52,941 nucleotides of DNA from Phormidium willei BDU 130791. Lineage in GTDB: Bacteria; Cyanobacteriota; Cyanobacteriia; Cyanobacteriales; Geitlerinemataceae. The notes below the pieces were generated by a model. That model worked only from the letters and a program-made list of their open reading frames with translations. It searched no databases and was not told the DNA's origin. A program made the translations under genes and the position numbers. Shown one piece after another: positions 9,261 through 17,860 of this stretch. Every line of letters starts with the position of its first letter. Position 1 is the stretch's first letter. Location of the stretch: contig LSZA01000018.1 in assembly GCA_001637315.1 (NCBI GenBank), positions 1-52,941 of the forward strand. Direction: 5' to 3'.

Positions 9261-10253
9261 GTGAGCCGTTCTGCAACTCTATCGCTTCAGCCTTCCTTAC
9301 TCTCTGTTGTCGATAACAATCGATTAAGGCTATTCTCTGGGTCTGCCAACCTGCCACTATCCCAAGAAGTGGCCCGTTACCTCGGAATCGATCTCGGTCC
9401 GATGGTGCGCAAGCGCTTCGCCGATGGCGAGCTATACGTGCAGATTCAGGAGTCGATCCGAGGCTGTGATGTCTATTTAATTCAGCCCGTGTGTCATCCG
9501 GTGAACGATCATCTCATGGAGCTACTGATCGTCATCGATGCCTGTCGCCGGGCCTCCGCGCGTCAAGTGACCGCCGTGTTGCCATATTATGGCTACGCTC
9601 GCGCTGACCGCAAAACCGCTGGACGAGAATCGATCACCGCTAAACTCGTTGCCAACTTAATGGTCGAAGCCGGAGCCAACCGAGTCCTCGCTATGGACTT
9701 ACACTCCGCGCAAATACAGGGATATTTCGATATCCCCGTCGATCATGTCTATGGTTCTCCCGTTCTGATTAACTATCTGTTAAATAAGCAGCTCAACGAC
9801 ATTGTGGTCGTGTCACCCGATGTTGGGGGCGTTGCCCGAGCGAGAGCCTTTGCCAAAAAACTCAATGATGCCCCCCTGGCCATTATTGACAAGCGTCGCC
9901 AAGCTCATAATGTCGCTGAAGTCTTAAATGTCATCGGAGATGTGCGGGGTAAAACCGCTGTTCTCGTCGATGACATGATTGACACCGGTGGAACCATCAG
10001 CGAAGGAGCGCGACTTCTGCGCAAAGAGGGCGCTCGCCAGGTGTACGCCTGCGCCACCCACGCCGTCTTCTCTCCGCCGGCGGTGGAGAGACTTTCTAGT
10101 GGCGTCTTTGAAGAAGTGATTGTCACCAATACCATCCCCATTCCCCCAGAACGGATGTTTGACCAACTTAAGGTCTTATCCGTCGCGAATGTCCTAGGTG
10201 AGACCATCTGGCGCATTCACGAAGACAGTTCAGTCAGTAGTATGTTCCGCTAA
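9261..10253 (+). CDS. prs: Ribose-phosphate pyrophosphokinase (PRPP synthase)
   Basis: The enzyme makes PRPP from ribose 5-phosphate and ATP for nucleotide, His and Trp synthesis. Diagnostic segments are RLRLFSGSANLPLSQEVA, RKRFADGELYVQI, the ATP-site loop YYGYARADRKTAGRESI, AMDLHSAQIQGYFDIP and the PRPP-binding loop VLVDDMIDTGGTI. The cyanobacterial C-terminus ETIWRIHEDSSVSSMFR is present. I prefer the GTG at 9261, giving MSRSATLSLQP, because cyanobacterial homologues start at that RSATL segment. An in-frame ATG at 9240 would add seven residues. A strong terminator follows the stop. Confidence 0.97.
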   Translation: MSRSATLSLQPSLLSVVDNNRLRLFSGSANLPLSQEVARYLGIDLGPMVRKRFADGELYVQIQESIRGCDVYLIQPVCHPVNDHLMELLIVIDACRRASARQVTAVLPYYGYARADRKTAGRESITAKLVANLMVEAGANRVLAMDLHSAQIQGYFDIPVDHVYGSPVLINYLLNKQLNDIVVVSPDVGGVARARAFAKKLNDAPLAIIDKRRQAHNVAEVLNVIGDVRGKTAVLVDDMIDTGGTISEGARLLRKEGARQVYACATHAVFSPPAVERLSSGVFEEVIVTNTIPIPPERMFDQLKVLSVANVLGETIWRIHEDSSVSSMFR

Positions 10254-10272
10254 CTAGAACTGAAAACCAGCT

Positions 10273-10302
10273 TCGGGGTCGCCACCGCGACCCCGATTTC
10301 TT
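10273..10302 (+). terminator. Rho-independent terminator of prs
   Basis: TCGGGGTCGC (10273-10282) and GCGACCCCGA (10287-10296) form a perfect 10-bp GC-rich stem with the loop CACC, followed by TTTCTT. It lies 20 bp after the prs stop codon. Confidence 0.92.
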
Positions 10303-10374
10303 AGAATTAAGGAATAATAGGGAGGTGAATGCCAAGTCGCCCTCGCCATGTTGAGTTAATCGGGGAACGAATCT

Positions 10375-11757
10375 ATGTTTGATAACCGCCGCCCGAACCA
10401 CCGCCCTACGCCCTTTATTGCCACAAACCGCCCGGATGAGCATCTGCAAGAGCAAACTCAAGAGATTGTCTATAACTATCTACTTGAGATTGTTCGGGCC
10501 TGGTCTCCTGAAGATGTGTTACAAGAGTTTCGGGGCTTATTTATTGACTGCAACAACGTCAAAAACCTAGAAGCCTTTCAGTCTCTCAAACAATTGGTTG
10601 AAGCCAATGAAGAAACGGGGTTTCGTCATACGGTTAAACGGTCTTGTTACATCCTCTTTAATAATTGGGAAGCCAATCGACAGCATAAATTTATTCCCAA
10701 GCTAGTTCAACTGTTTCAAGACCCCTCCATTCGCGAGCGAACCCTGTCTCCCCATTTACAACGGGTGCGAGCTTGGCTACAAATTTTTACAGAGGGTGAA
10801 GACTATCAAGATTTAAAAGTCTTTACCGCGAAGTACGAAGAAGGAGAATTTACAGAAGTTGAGGCCGCCAAATGGAGCGATCGCTACACCGCCTATTTAC
10901 TGGTTCCTCAATACTCTAACCCCAACAATCCCATGGAACAGCGGGAAGTAGCCCGCGCCGTCTCTCAGCGATTGAAAGACCGTTTCAAATTTGATTTAGC
11001 CATTTACATCACCCGCGCCCAAATGGTGCGTTACGATGACCAACAGCATCCGAATCCCACAATTTTTGGGGATGAAGTGCTACGGATTATCAAAACGATT
11101 CTTGCTCGTCGAGGAAGTCTCAGCTATGAAAATTTAGCTAACATCTTTTTACGACAAACTGAAAACCAACGCTACCGGGACTTTAAGCGCAGTCTCCAGA
11201 AATATCTGCTCTTTTCCTGGTCTGATAAAGACCTCGCGCAAGTCTTGCGTCAACGTCTTTCAGAACGGCTGGATTTACTCTATGTCGATAAACACAATGA
11301 TCCCGTTGATGAATCCCTGCGGCTACGAACCTGTAACCGGGCGATTGATGCACTCATCAGTGAAACAGGAACAGAACCGTCCGCCATTTTTGTCTGGATG
11401 CTCTCCTGCGGAAATCCATTGGCGCTGGTAGCTATTTTGCTGAAACTGGTCTTGATTAGTCGCCATTCTCGCATCCATTTAGAAACCCGAATTGCTCAGC
11501 TAATTCGCTACTATGAACATTTGCCAGAAGACGAATGTCAGTGGGTCATTCACTTTTTTGAATTATTTAAAATTGCCTTTGCAATTCATGCTGAAAATGT
11601 AGAATATAGTTTAGTCGAAGTTGAAAATTTATCAGAGGGTGACTCAAAATCATCGAGTAAGTATCGAGTGTTTGCTCGCCTGAAATACCAAGAACTTGCC
11701 GTTGATGTTTCTGATGACATCGATGATTCCGATGAATTTACTCAGTTGCTGAGTTAA
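10375..11757 (+). CDS. Conserved cyanobacterial protein of unknown function (460 aa)
   Basis: I do not recognise a named domain. The protein is soluble and mostly helical, with no signal peptide. A possible folding core lies at residues 45-150 (IVRAWSPEDVLQEFRGLFID, GFRHTVKRSCYILFNNW). A second helical part (residues 225-400) contains ILARRGSLSYENLANIFLRQ and a moderately hydrophobic helix, NPLALVAILLKLVLI. The C-terminal 50 residues are acidic (VDVSDDIDDSDEF). The FRGLFIDCNN / CYILFNNWE pattern resembles a conserved cyanobacterial hypothetical family. A terminator separates it from prs; the next gene begins 13 bp after its stop and is probably co-transcribed. Confidence 0.75.
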   Translation: MFDNRRPNHRPTPFIATNRPDEHLQEQTQEIVYNYLLEIVRAWSPEDVLQEFRGLFIDCNNVKNLEAFQSLKQLVEANEETGFRHTVKRSCYILFNNWEANRQHKFIPKLVQLFQDPSIRERTLSPHLQRVRAWLQIFTEGEDYQDLKVFTAKYEEGEFTEVEAAKWSDRYTAYLLVPQYSNPNNPMEQREVARAVSQRLKDRFKFDLAIYITRAQMVRYDDQQHPNPTIFGDEVLRIIKTILARRGSLSYENLANIFLRQTENQRYRDFKRSLQKYLLFSWSDKDLAQVLRQRLSERLDLLYVDKHNDPVDESLRLRTCNRAIDALISETGTEPSAIFVWMLSCGNPLALVAILLKLVLISRHSRIHLETRIAQLIRYYEHLPEDECQWVIHFFELFKIAFAIHAENVEYSLVEVENLSEGDSKSSSKYRVFARLKYQELAVDVSDDIDDSDEFTQLLS

Positions 11758-11770
11758 CCTCGAAACCCTG

Positions 11771-12187
11771 ATGATGGATTCGATGACTGATTCGATGACT
11801 GATCCAATGACTAATTTAAAGACTAACTCAATCCAGGGAATGATTGGCGATCGCGCCCGACTCTATATCAAACAACAGATTTCCGCCGGTACAACCCTCT
11901 GGTGGGGTGAAGATGACGACGGCGAATGTTGGAGTTTAGTCCCCCTGCGAGAAGCCGACTATCCCGGTTTGCACAACCTGAAAACCCTAAAGGTGACCGA
12001 CGCTCATTTAGCCGATATTCCCATCGTGGCGATCGACGAGACGCTGCAACTGGTGATTATTAACCTCTGGGATCATGGCTACGAGGGGCTACAAGTCGAT
12101 CCCGACGGCGAAGTCTGGCCCGCCTCCTTCCTGGGGGGAAATCCCCGTCAACCGGCCTCCTGGGAGGTTCCCTATCCGTTCATCTAG
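11771..12187 (+). CDS. Small conserved cyanobacterial protein, unknown function
   Basis: This 138-residue protein starts with a low-complexity tail made by a 12-bp DNA repeat (MTDSMTDPMTN), followed by a compact domain from about residue 24. That domain contains LYIKQQISAGTTLWWGEDDD, ECWSLVPLREADYPGLHNLK and a proline-rich end, GNPRQPASWEVPYPFI. In-frame ATGs recur every 12 bp at the 5' end, so the true start is uncertain; the conserved part could begin at the Met of GMIGDRARLYI. It lies 13 bp downstream of the previous gene. Confidence 0.65.
   Translation: MMDSMTDSMTDPMTNLKTNSIQGMIGDRARLYIKQQISAGTTLWWGEDDDGECWSLVPLREADYPGLHNLKTLKVTDAHLADIPIVAIDETLQLVIINLWDHGYEGLQVDPDGEVWPASFLGGNPRQPASWEVPYPFI
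11774..11812 (+). repeat. 12-bp coding tandem repeat GATTCGATGACT
   Basis: Two exact copies (11777-11788 and 11789-11800) and a flanking degenerate one (GATCCAATGACT) encode DSMT/DPMT units and supply several alternative ATG codons in one frame. Period 12 keeps the reading frame. Confidence 0.75.
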
Positions 12188-12244
12188 GCTTCCCCGCTCA
12201 AACCGTTAAATCGGGCAGTTAGACTAGAATTTTCACAGGTTGTG

Positions 12245-14221
12245 ATGATGGTACGATTCAAAGCCTGGCAATGGGCCACCTTAGCCATGCCCCTCATCAG
12301 CGTTGTGGGGTTTATTCTCATCGCGGCGGGCTGGCAAATTCAACATTGGGGACTCAGTTGGATTTGGGCCATCTTCCTAGTCATCCTTCTCGGGTGGCGT
12401 TGGCTTCTGGCCAAATGGACAAAACCCCAACTCGCGCAAATCGAGGCGGCTGTGGCGGACGCCAATCAACAACTCGCCGATAGCCGCAATAAAGCAGAAG
12501 AACATGGCAACAATCCTGAAGCCGCCCAAGCCGTGCGAGAGGCTCTCAACCAGATTTTGCAAGAAACCCATCATGATCCGCCCTTTTGGGACGATTGGGA
12601 ACAGTTCTGGCAACGAGGCCAGGCGGTGGTGGTGGCGGTGGCCCATGCCTATCATCCCGAAGTGAAATATCCTTTGTTAAATATCTATGTCCCTCAAGCC
12701 TATGGGCTAATTCGTGGCACAGTGGATGACCTCGATCGCTGGATGGAGAAACTCTCGCCAGTATTGGGACAGGTCACCGTGGGCCAAGCCTATCAAGCCT
12801 ACGAGGTGTATCAGAAAATCGAACCCTCGGCCCGCAAATTGCGTCAAGCCTGGGGTTGGGCGCAATGGTTTTTCAATCCTGCGGTGGCGGCGGCCCGTCA
12901 AGTGACGCAAAAATCCAGTAGTCGCGCGACGGAGGAACTGCTGGGGAATTTGGGACAACTGTTGCGAGAAGCGGCGTTACGGAATTTAGCCCAACAGGCG
13001 ATTTATCTGTATGGAGGTCAAGGGATGACTCAAGTTGGAGCCGATCGCTTACCCGATGTCAGTCAAGCCGAAGCCGAAAGTTCGCCGCGCTTTGGTCGCA
13101 CGGAAACCGAGACCTTACAGACGATTCTCGATCGCGCCGAGTCCCCAGAAACCATCGAGAAAAAACCCGTTAGCCTACTCCTGGTGGGACGCACGGGGGC
13201 GGGTAAAAGCAGTGTGATTAATACCCTCTTTGAGAGCGATCGCGCGTTGGTGGATGTGTTACCCAGTACCGATAAACTCTGTCGCTATGTCTGGGAAGCT
13301 CCCACCGGGGATTCTTTGGTCTTGTGGGATACCCCAGGCTATGAACAGGCCAGTCGTCAGGATTACCGAGATCTCGTCCTCGATCAGGCTCGGGAAGCGG
13401 ATTTAGTCCTGTTGGTGACGCCCGCCCTCGACCCGGCGTTACAGATGGATGAAGACTTTTTACGGGAGTTACAAAAGGAGGTCACAGACTTACCGGCGAT
13501 CGCCATCGTCACCCAAGTCGATCGCCTGCGTCCCTTGCGAGAGTGGAGTCCTCCCTATGACTGGGAAGGGGGCGATCGACCCAAGGAACAATCAATCCGC
13601 CACGCCACCCAATACCGTCACGAAGAACTCGGACACCTCTGTCAAAAGGTGCTTCCCCTAGTCACTCGTGACGAACGCGCTCAGCGAGATCCGTGGAACC
13701 TCAGCCAGTTATCCAATCAGCTTGTGGAATCCTTAGACCCCGCCAAGCAACTGCGACTGACCCGATTTTTGCGCGATCGCAACACGCGCCTGCGCGGCGC
13801 CGCCCAAATCATTGAACGTTACAGCCGCCAAATGGCTACCACCCAAGGGCTGACCAATTTTCTCAAAAGTCCCATCCTGCAATTTATCTCCACCCTAACC
13901 ACAGGCCAACCGACCTTAGCCTATCTCCTCGCCGAACAAATCCCCGTTGAGCAACTTCCCATTGTCATCGGCAAACTTCAAATCGCCTATGATTTGTTTT
14001 CCCTATTAACCAAAGATGACGATATCCGCAAATTTGATCTCCTATCCCTGTGGTCAGTCTTATTAGACAACCCCTCACCACCCGAACGCAATGCTTGGGC
14101 CTTTGGCCATGCGGTGACGGAGTATTGGGTCGAGAAACTCTCAACCGAACAACTCCAGAAACGGTTTAAGGCGTATTTTGAGGAGTATGAGCAGCGGGGG
14201 AACCGGGCCATCCACCCCTGA
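12245..14221 (+). CDS. Membrane-anchored GTPase with long N-terminal extension
   Basis: The protein of about 658 residues starts with two transmembrane helices (about 11-30 and 36-56), then a coiled, polar segment (IEAAVADANQQLADSRNK) and a helical domain to residue 300. The G domain follows: P-loop GRTGAGKSS at about 315-323, a switch region with LPSTDKLCRYVWEAP, G3 DTPGYEQASRQDY, and G4 as TQVDRL, a variant of NKxD. The C-terminal 150 residues are helical (TLAYLLAEQIPVEQLPIVIG) and resemble the DUF697 segment of YcjX/Era-like stress GTPases. A GTG at 12242 and an ATG at 12248 are alternative starts. Role is unknown. Confidence 0.82.
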   Translation: MMVRFKAWQWATLAMPLISVVGFILIAAGWQIQHWGLSWIWAIFLVILLGWRWLLAKWTKPQLAQIEAAVADANQQLADSRNKAEEHGNNPEAAQAVREALNQILQETHHDPPFWDDWEQFWQRGQAVVVAVAHAYHPEVKYPLLNIYVPQAYGLIRGTVDDLDRWMEKLSPVLGQVTVGQAYQAYEVYQKIEPSARKLRQAWGWAQWFFNPAVAAARQVTQKSSSRATEELLGNLGQLLREAALRNLAQQAIYLYGGQGMTQVGADRLPDVSQAEAESSPRFGRTETETLQTILDRAESPETIEKKPVSLLLVGRTGAGKSSVINTLFESDRALVDVLPSTDKLCRYVWEAPTGDSLVLWDTPGYEQASRQDYRDLVLDQAREADLVLLVTPALDPALQMDEDFLRELQKEVTDLPAIAIVTQVDRLRPLREWSPPYDWEGGDRPKEQSIRHATQYRHEELGHLCQKVLPLVTRDERAQRDPWNLSQLSNQLVESLDPAKQLRLTRFLRDRNTRLRGAAQIIERYSRQMATTQGLTNFLKSPILQFISTLTTGQPTLAYLLAEQIPVEQLPIVIGKLQIAYDLFSLLTKDDDIRKFDLLSLWSVLLDNPSPPERNAWAFGHAVTEYWVEKLSTEQLQKRFKAYFEEYEQRGNRAIHP

Positions 14222-14365
14222 TGGCCAACCCCACCATCGCTCAGTCTTGAGGGGAAATTGGGGAGAAATTGGGGAGAATGTTTCAGCGGCGATCGCCCTA
14301 AGATCCGCTACAATTGTTAAGAAATCTGTCAATTGTCTAACAGCGCACCGTCTGGACGCTTCTTT

Positions 14366-16156
14366 ATGTCTCTCCCAATTCGCAACGTTGCAATTATCGC
14401 CCACGTTGACCATGGTAAAACCACCCTGGTTGACGCACTCCTCAAACAATCCGGCATCTTCCGCGAAGGAGAAGACGTTCCGGACTGTGTGATGGACTCC
14501 AACGACTTGGAACGAGAACGAGGAATCACCATCCTCTCCAAAAACACCGCCGTTCACTACCAAGACACCCTCATCAACATCGTGGACACCCCCGGACACG
14601 CCGACTTCGGTGGAGAAGTCGAACGAGTTCTGGGTATGGTAGACGGCTGCATCCTGATTGTGGATGCCAACGAAGGCCCCATGCCTCAAACCCGCTTCGT
14701 CCTCAAAAAAGCCCTCGAAAAAGGCCTCCGTCCCATCGTCGTCGTCAACAAAATCGATCGCGGCCAAGCGGACCCCCATGTGGCCGTCGACAAAGTTCTC
14801 GACCTCTTTATCGACCTCGGGGCCGACGACGACCAATGTGATTTCCCTTATCTCTTCGCCTCGGGCCTCGGTGGCTTCGCCAAAGAAGACCTCAACGACG
14901 AAGACAAAGACATGCAGCCTCTATTTGAGGCCATCCTGGGTCACGTTCCCCCGCCCATCGGTGACCCCAACAAACCCTTGCAACTGCAAGTGACCACCCT
15001 CGACTACTCCGACTACCTCGGTCGCATTGTCATCGGTCGGATTCACAACGGAACCATCAAATCTGGACAACAGGCCATCCTCATTCAAGATGGTGACCAG
15101 ATTGTCAAAGGCAAAATCACCAAACTGATGGGCTTTGAAGGCTTGGCCCGCGTCGAACTCGAAGAAGCCACCGCCGGTATGATTGTGGCCGTGTCTGGCT
15201 TTGCTGACGCCAACATTGGCGAGACCATCGCCTGTCCCGACGAACCCCAGGCCCTGCCTCTGATTAAGGTGGACGAACCCACCCTCCAGATGACCTTTTT
15301 GGTTAACGATTCCCCCTTCGCCGGCCAAGAGGGGCAGTTTGTCACCTCTCGCCAATTGCGCGATCGCCTAATGCGAGAATTAGAAACCAACGTGGCCCTG
15401 CGCGTCGAACCCACCGACTCCCCCGACAAATTCGCCGTCTCCGGACGGGGTGAATTACACCTGGGGATTCTCATCGAAACCATGCGTCGCGAAGGCTACG
15501 AATTCCAAGTCTCCCAACCCCAAGTGATTTACCGGGAAGTCAACGGGCAACCCTACGAACCCTTTGAACTCCTGGTTCTCGACGTTCCCGAAGAAGCCGT
15601 CGGCGGCTGTATGGAACGCATCGGCGAACGCAAAGGGGAAATGCAAGATATGCGCATGACCGCCGGCCGGTCTCAGTTAGAGTTTGTCATCCCCGCCCGA
15701 GGGTTAATTGGCTTCCGGGGCGATTTCGTCCGCATCACTCGCGGCGACGGCATCATGAACCATAGTTTCCTGGAATATCGCCGTCTCTCGGGTGACGTGG
15801 AAACCCGCCGTAATGGTGTCTTGATTTCCTTTGAGGAAGGAGTCGCCACCTTCTACGCCCTCAAAAACGCCGAAGACCGGGGGGTCTTCTTTATTGAACC
15901 TGGAACCAAGGTCTATAAAGGCATGATTATTGGCGAAAACAACCGTCCCCAAGACTTAGAGTTGAACGTCTGCAAAACCAAGCAGTTGACCAACCACCGC
16001 GCCGCCAGTGGCGATGAGTTAGTTCAGCTTCAATCTCCTGTCGATATGAGTCTCGAACGGGCCTTGGAATACATCGGCGCTGATGAACTCGTGGAAGTCA
16101 CACCTGAGTCGATTCGCCTGCGTAAGATGTCAGCGAAGAAATTAGCCCGCCGCTAA
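14366..16156 (+). CDS. typA: Translational GTPase TypA/BipA
   Basis: This 596-residue ribosome-associated GTPase acts in stress and cold adaptation and ribosome assembly. Motifs are G1 [10 protein letters not shown] near the N-terminus, the switch I region [13 protein letters not shown]3 [17 protein letters not shown]4 NKIDR, and domains II to V with [20 protein letters not shown] and [17 protein letters not shown]. Length is normal. The ATG at 14366 ([11 protein letters not shown]) is chosen over an in-frame ATG 11 codons upstream because homologues begin at that segment. It is followed by several hairpins and an AT-rich gene cassette. Confidence 0.97.
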   Translation: MSLPIRNVAIIAHVDHGKTTLVDALLKQSGIFREGEDVPDCVMDSNDLERERGITILSKNTAVHYQDTLINIVDTPGHADFGGEVERVLGMVDGCILIVDANEGPMPQTRFVLKKALEKGLRPIVVVNKIDRGQADPHVAVDKVLDLFIDLGADDDQCDFPYLFASGLGGFAKEDLNDEDKDMQPLFEAILGHVPPPIGDPNKPLQLQVTTLDYSDYLGRIVIGRIHNGTIKSGQQAILIQDGDQIVKGKITKLMGFEGLARVELEEATAGMIVAVSGFADANIGETIACPDEPQALPLIKVDEPTLQMTFLVNDSPFAGQEGQFVTSRQLRDRLMRELETNVALRVEPTDSPDKFAVSGRGELHLGILIETMRREGYEFQVSQPQVIYREVNGQPYEPFELLVLDVPEEAVGGCMERIGERKGEMQDMRMTAGRSQLEFVIPARGLIGFRGDFVRITRGDGIMNHSFLEYRRLSGDVETRRNGVLISFEEGVATFYALKNAEDRGVFFIEPGTKVYKGMIIGENNRPQDLELNVCKTKQLTNHRAASGDELVQLQSPVDMSLERALEYIGADELVEVTPESIRLRKMSAKKLARR

Positions 16157-16220
16157 CTTCTTAAGCCAGGGGTCTGTACCCAGTCCCTCAGTATGAGACA
16201 AACACGTAGATTGGGGTAAA

Positions 16221-16248
16221 GGGGATTGGGTAAGTTGACCCAATCCCC
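16221..16248 (+). terminator. Hairpin downstream of typA
   Basis: GGGGATTGGGT (16221-16231) pairs perfectly with ACCCAATCCCC (16238-16248) around a 6-nt loop, 65 bp after the typA stop. No T-run follows on the plus strand, so it may be an RNA-stabilising hairpin or part of a composite terminator. Confidence 0.6.
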
Positions 16249-16347
16249 AAACGGCTCCAATCCTATACCAACTTTCAAACTAGGAGTCATACTACGCCAA
16301 CCCCTTAGGTCTTGAGAGTGGCAAACAGCGTTATCTTAATTCTTAAG

Positions 16348-16388
16348 AAACCCTTAAGAAAAGCAGCTAGCTGCTTTTTTAAGGGTTT
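16348..16388 (+). terminator. Long AT-flanked hairpin, probable terminator
   Basis: AAACCCTTAA pairs with TTAAGGGTTT at the outside. AAAAGCAGC pairs with GCTGCTTTT inside, with one bulged G, giving about 18 paired bases in a 41-bp element. The inner stem followed by a T-run is a classic intrinsic terminator, and it could work in both directions. Confidence 0.75.
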
Positions 16389-16414
16389 AATGGACGCGTA
16401 CTGGTAAACGGTAC

Positions 16415-16446
16415 AAAGCTCAATGGTACGAAGCAATGAGCTTTTT
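16415..16446 (+). terminator. Third leader hairpin with T-run upstream of the CDO cassette
   Basis: AAAGCTCA (16415-16422) pairs with TGAGCTTT (16437-16444), with a T-run of five at 16442-16446. Its loop and arm contain a near direct repeat, GGTACAAAGC / GGTACGAAGC. It lies about 90 bp before the cassette, so it could be an attenuator or the last of the typA-side terminators. Confidence 0.5.
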
Positions 16447-16512
16447 ATACCTTTTTTTCAAGATTGCTGTACGTTTATTACTAGAGGCTGTCAACTCGGT
16501 TGTATGCATTGA

Positions 16513-16524
16513 AATACTAGTATT
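16513..16524. promoter_or_regulatory. 12-bp palindrome just upstream of the CDO gene
   Basis: AATACTAGTATT is a perfect palindrome ending 9 bp before the ATG at 16534. Its place suggests an operator or a translational control element, but no bound protein can be named. Confidence 0.4.
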
Positions 16525-16533
16525 AGCGGTAAG

Positions 16534-17046
16534 ATGTCTTCAATAAACTCAGTATCTGAATTAGTTGACTTCTTAGATAATCACAACAAAAACACCTACC
16601 GGGAGTCCGTCAGTAATCTGAAATTGAAACCTAAAGATGTCGAAGATTACTGTACTTGGGATCGAAACAACTATACTCGCAATTTAATTCATTACAGCCA
16701 AAAATATCATCTTTTAATTCTGTGTTGGCAGCAAGGACAGTATAGTCCCATTCACGATCACGGAGGAAGAGATTGTCATGCTTATGTTGTTGAGGGATTA
16801 ATTCAAGAAAATATATATCAATTAAGTCAGCAAAAAGAATTGATAAATTGCAGTAAAGAAAGTATTTATAAACAGGGACAAAATTCTTATATAACAGATG
16901 ACATAGGAATGCACTCTCTCAAATGTGTCAGCGATCGAGCAATAACTTTACACATTTATGCTAAACCTATTGAATCTTATCACGTATTTAACTCAGAGAA
17001 AAATAAGTTAGTTCGTCTGGAATATTTGGCAAATAAATCTAAATAA
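16534..17046 (+). CDS. Cysteine dioxygenase (eukaryote-like active site)
   Basis: This 170-residue cupin oxidises cysteine to cysteine sulfinate with O2 and Fe(II). The match to the CDO family is strong: DRNNYTRNLI gives the substrate-binding Tyr47 and Arg49. SPIHDHGGRDCHAYVVEG gives iron ligands His74 and His76, and Cys81, the position of the cross-linking cysteine of mammalian CDO. IGMHSL gives the third ligand His127. ITLHIYAKP gives His140 and Tyr142, the position of the catalytic His-Tyr pair. The tail SYHVFNSEKNKL also follows the mammalian pattern. It heads an AT-rich cassette with two methyltransferase genes 13 bp and about 90 bp downstream of the preceding stop codons. Confidence 0.9.
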   Translation: MSSINSVSELVDFLDNHNKNTYRESVSNLKLKPKDVEDYCTWDRNNYTRNLIHYSQKYHLLILCWQQGQYSPIHDHGGRDCHAYVVEGLIQENIYQLSQQKELINCSKESIYKQGQNSYITDDIGMHSLKCVSDRAITLHIYAKPIESYHVFNSEKNKLVRLEYLANKSK

Positions 17047-17059
17047 ATACGACGGTAGA

Positions 17060-17770
17060 ATGATGATGAAACAAAAAGAATCTAGCTCCCTGGTTCCCGA
17101 AGAAAAATATTTTTTCGATCCTTTTGTAATCAAAGTTGAAATGGACAGTGAGGGAAATGTCTGGAAACCCACACCTCATGGACTCGCCTTAGCGAATGGA
17201 ATGGTCAAAGTGCCCCATGTTTTCTGTGGAAAATCTATGATTGAAATTGGTGCAGGGTCAGGAATTCATGCAATTCTAGCTCTTAAGTTGGGAGCCAGAA
17301 GTATGGATATTACTGAAATCAATCAAATTTCTTTAACCATTGCTCAAAAAAATGCTGACAATAACCAAGTGTTATACCGTCACCAATGGCTCAAAGATTG
17401 GATGAATTTCGATCCTCCTCAAAAATATGATTTCGTGCTGTGTAATCCACCATTTTGCAAGTCAGGAAAATCTGATCGCCGTTGGTTTATTAAAAGTCTT
17501 ATTGAAGAAAGTAAGCGATTTTTAAACCCAGGAGGATACATTATTTTCTGTCAGAGTAGTATGGCTAACTTCTCAAAAACTGAACGAGAATTAACCGAAA
17601 ACAACTATATTTATGAAGTGGTACACAGGACGCGAGGATTATTTCGGGACTATTACTTCACCGAACCTGGATTTATTGAAGAAAGTCGCCAAGTTGAAAA
17701 TGGATTCGAGATAATTAACGGGGAATATGTTGAAACCTTACAAGTCTATCTAGCGACGTTTAAAGGGTAG
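17060..17770 (+). CDS. Class I methyltransferase with NPPF motif
   Basis: The 236-residue protein has a SAM-binding Rossmann fold: motif I MIEIGAGSGIHAILALKLGA, an acidic end of beta-2 (DITEIN), and motif IV as CNPPFC. NPPF/NPPY is typical of methyltransferases that act on a planar nitrogen, such as RsmC, PrmC or N6-adenine enzymes. The N-terminus contains WKPTPHGLALANGM, which may close over the substrate. No RNA-binding domain is evident, so a small-molecule or protein nitrogen is possible. Three ATG codons stand in tandem at 17060. It starts 13 bp after the CDO stop and is very likely co-transcribed with it. Confidence 0.82.
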   Translation: MMMKQKESSSLVPEEKYFFDPFVIKVEMDSEGNVWKPTPHGLALANGMVKVPHVFCGKSMIEIGAGSGIHAILALKLGARSMDITEINQISLTIAQKNADNNQVLYRHQWLKDWMNFDPPQKYDFVLCNPPFCKSGKSDRRWFIKSLIEESKRFLNPGGYIIFCQSSMANFSKTERELTENNYIYEVVHRTRGLFRDYYFTEPGFIEESRQVENGFEIINGEYVETLQVYLATFKG

Positions 17771-17860
17771 AGTTCAGTGCTTGGATAGAAGTCTTGAATG
17801 AAAGTTGTAGAGAAGCTTATGAAAGCTTTGGCGGATCACTGATCAAACAAGAGTAGGCTA

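Noticed and set aside
14141-14836. Long minus-strand open frame opposite the end of the GTPase gene and the start of typA
   Set aside because: It is antisense to two well-supported genes, and its composition mirrors their codons; no domain was seen.
16348-16388. Long inverted repeat as an insertion-sequence end
   Set aside because: There is no transposase frame nearby, no second inverted end and no target duplication; a terminator explains it better.
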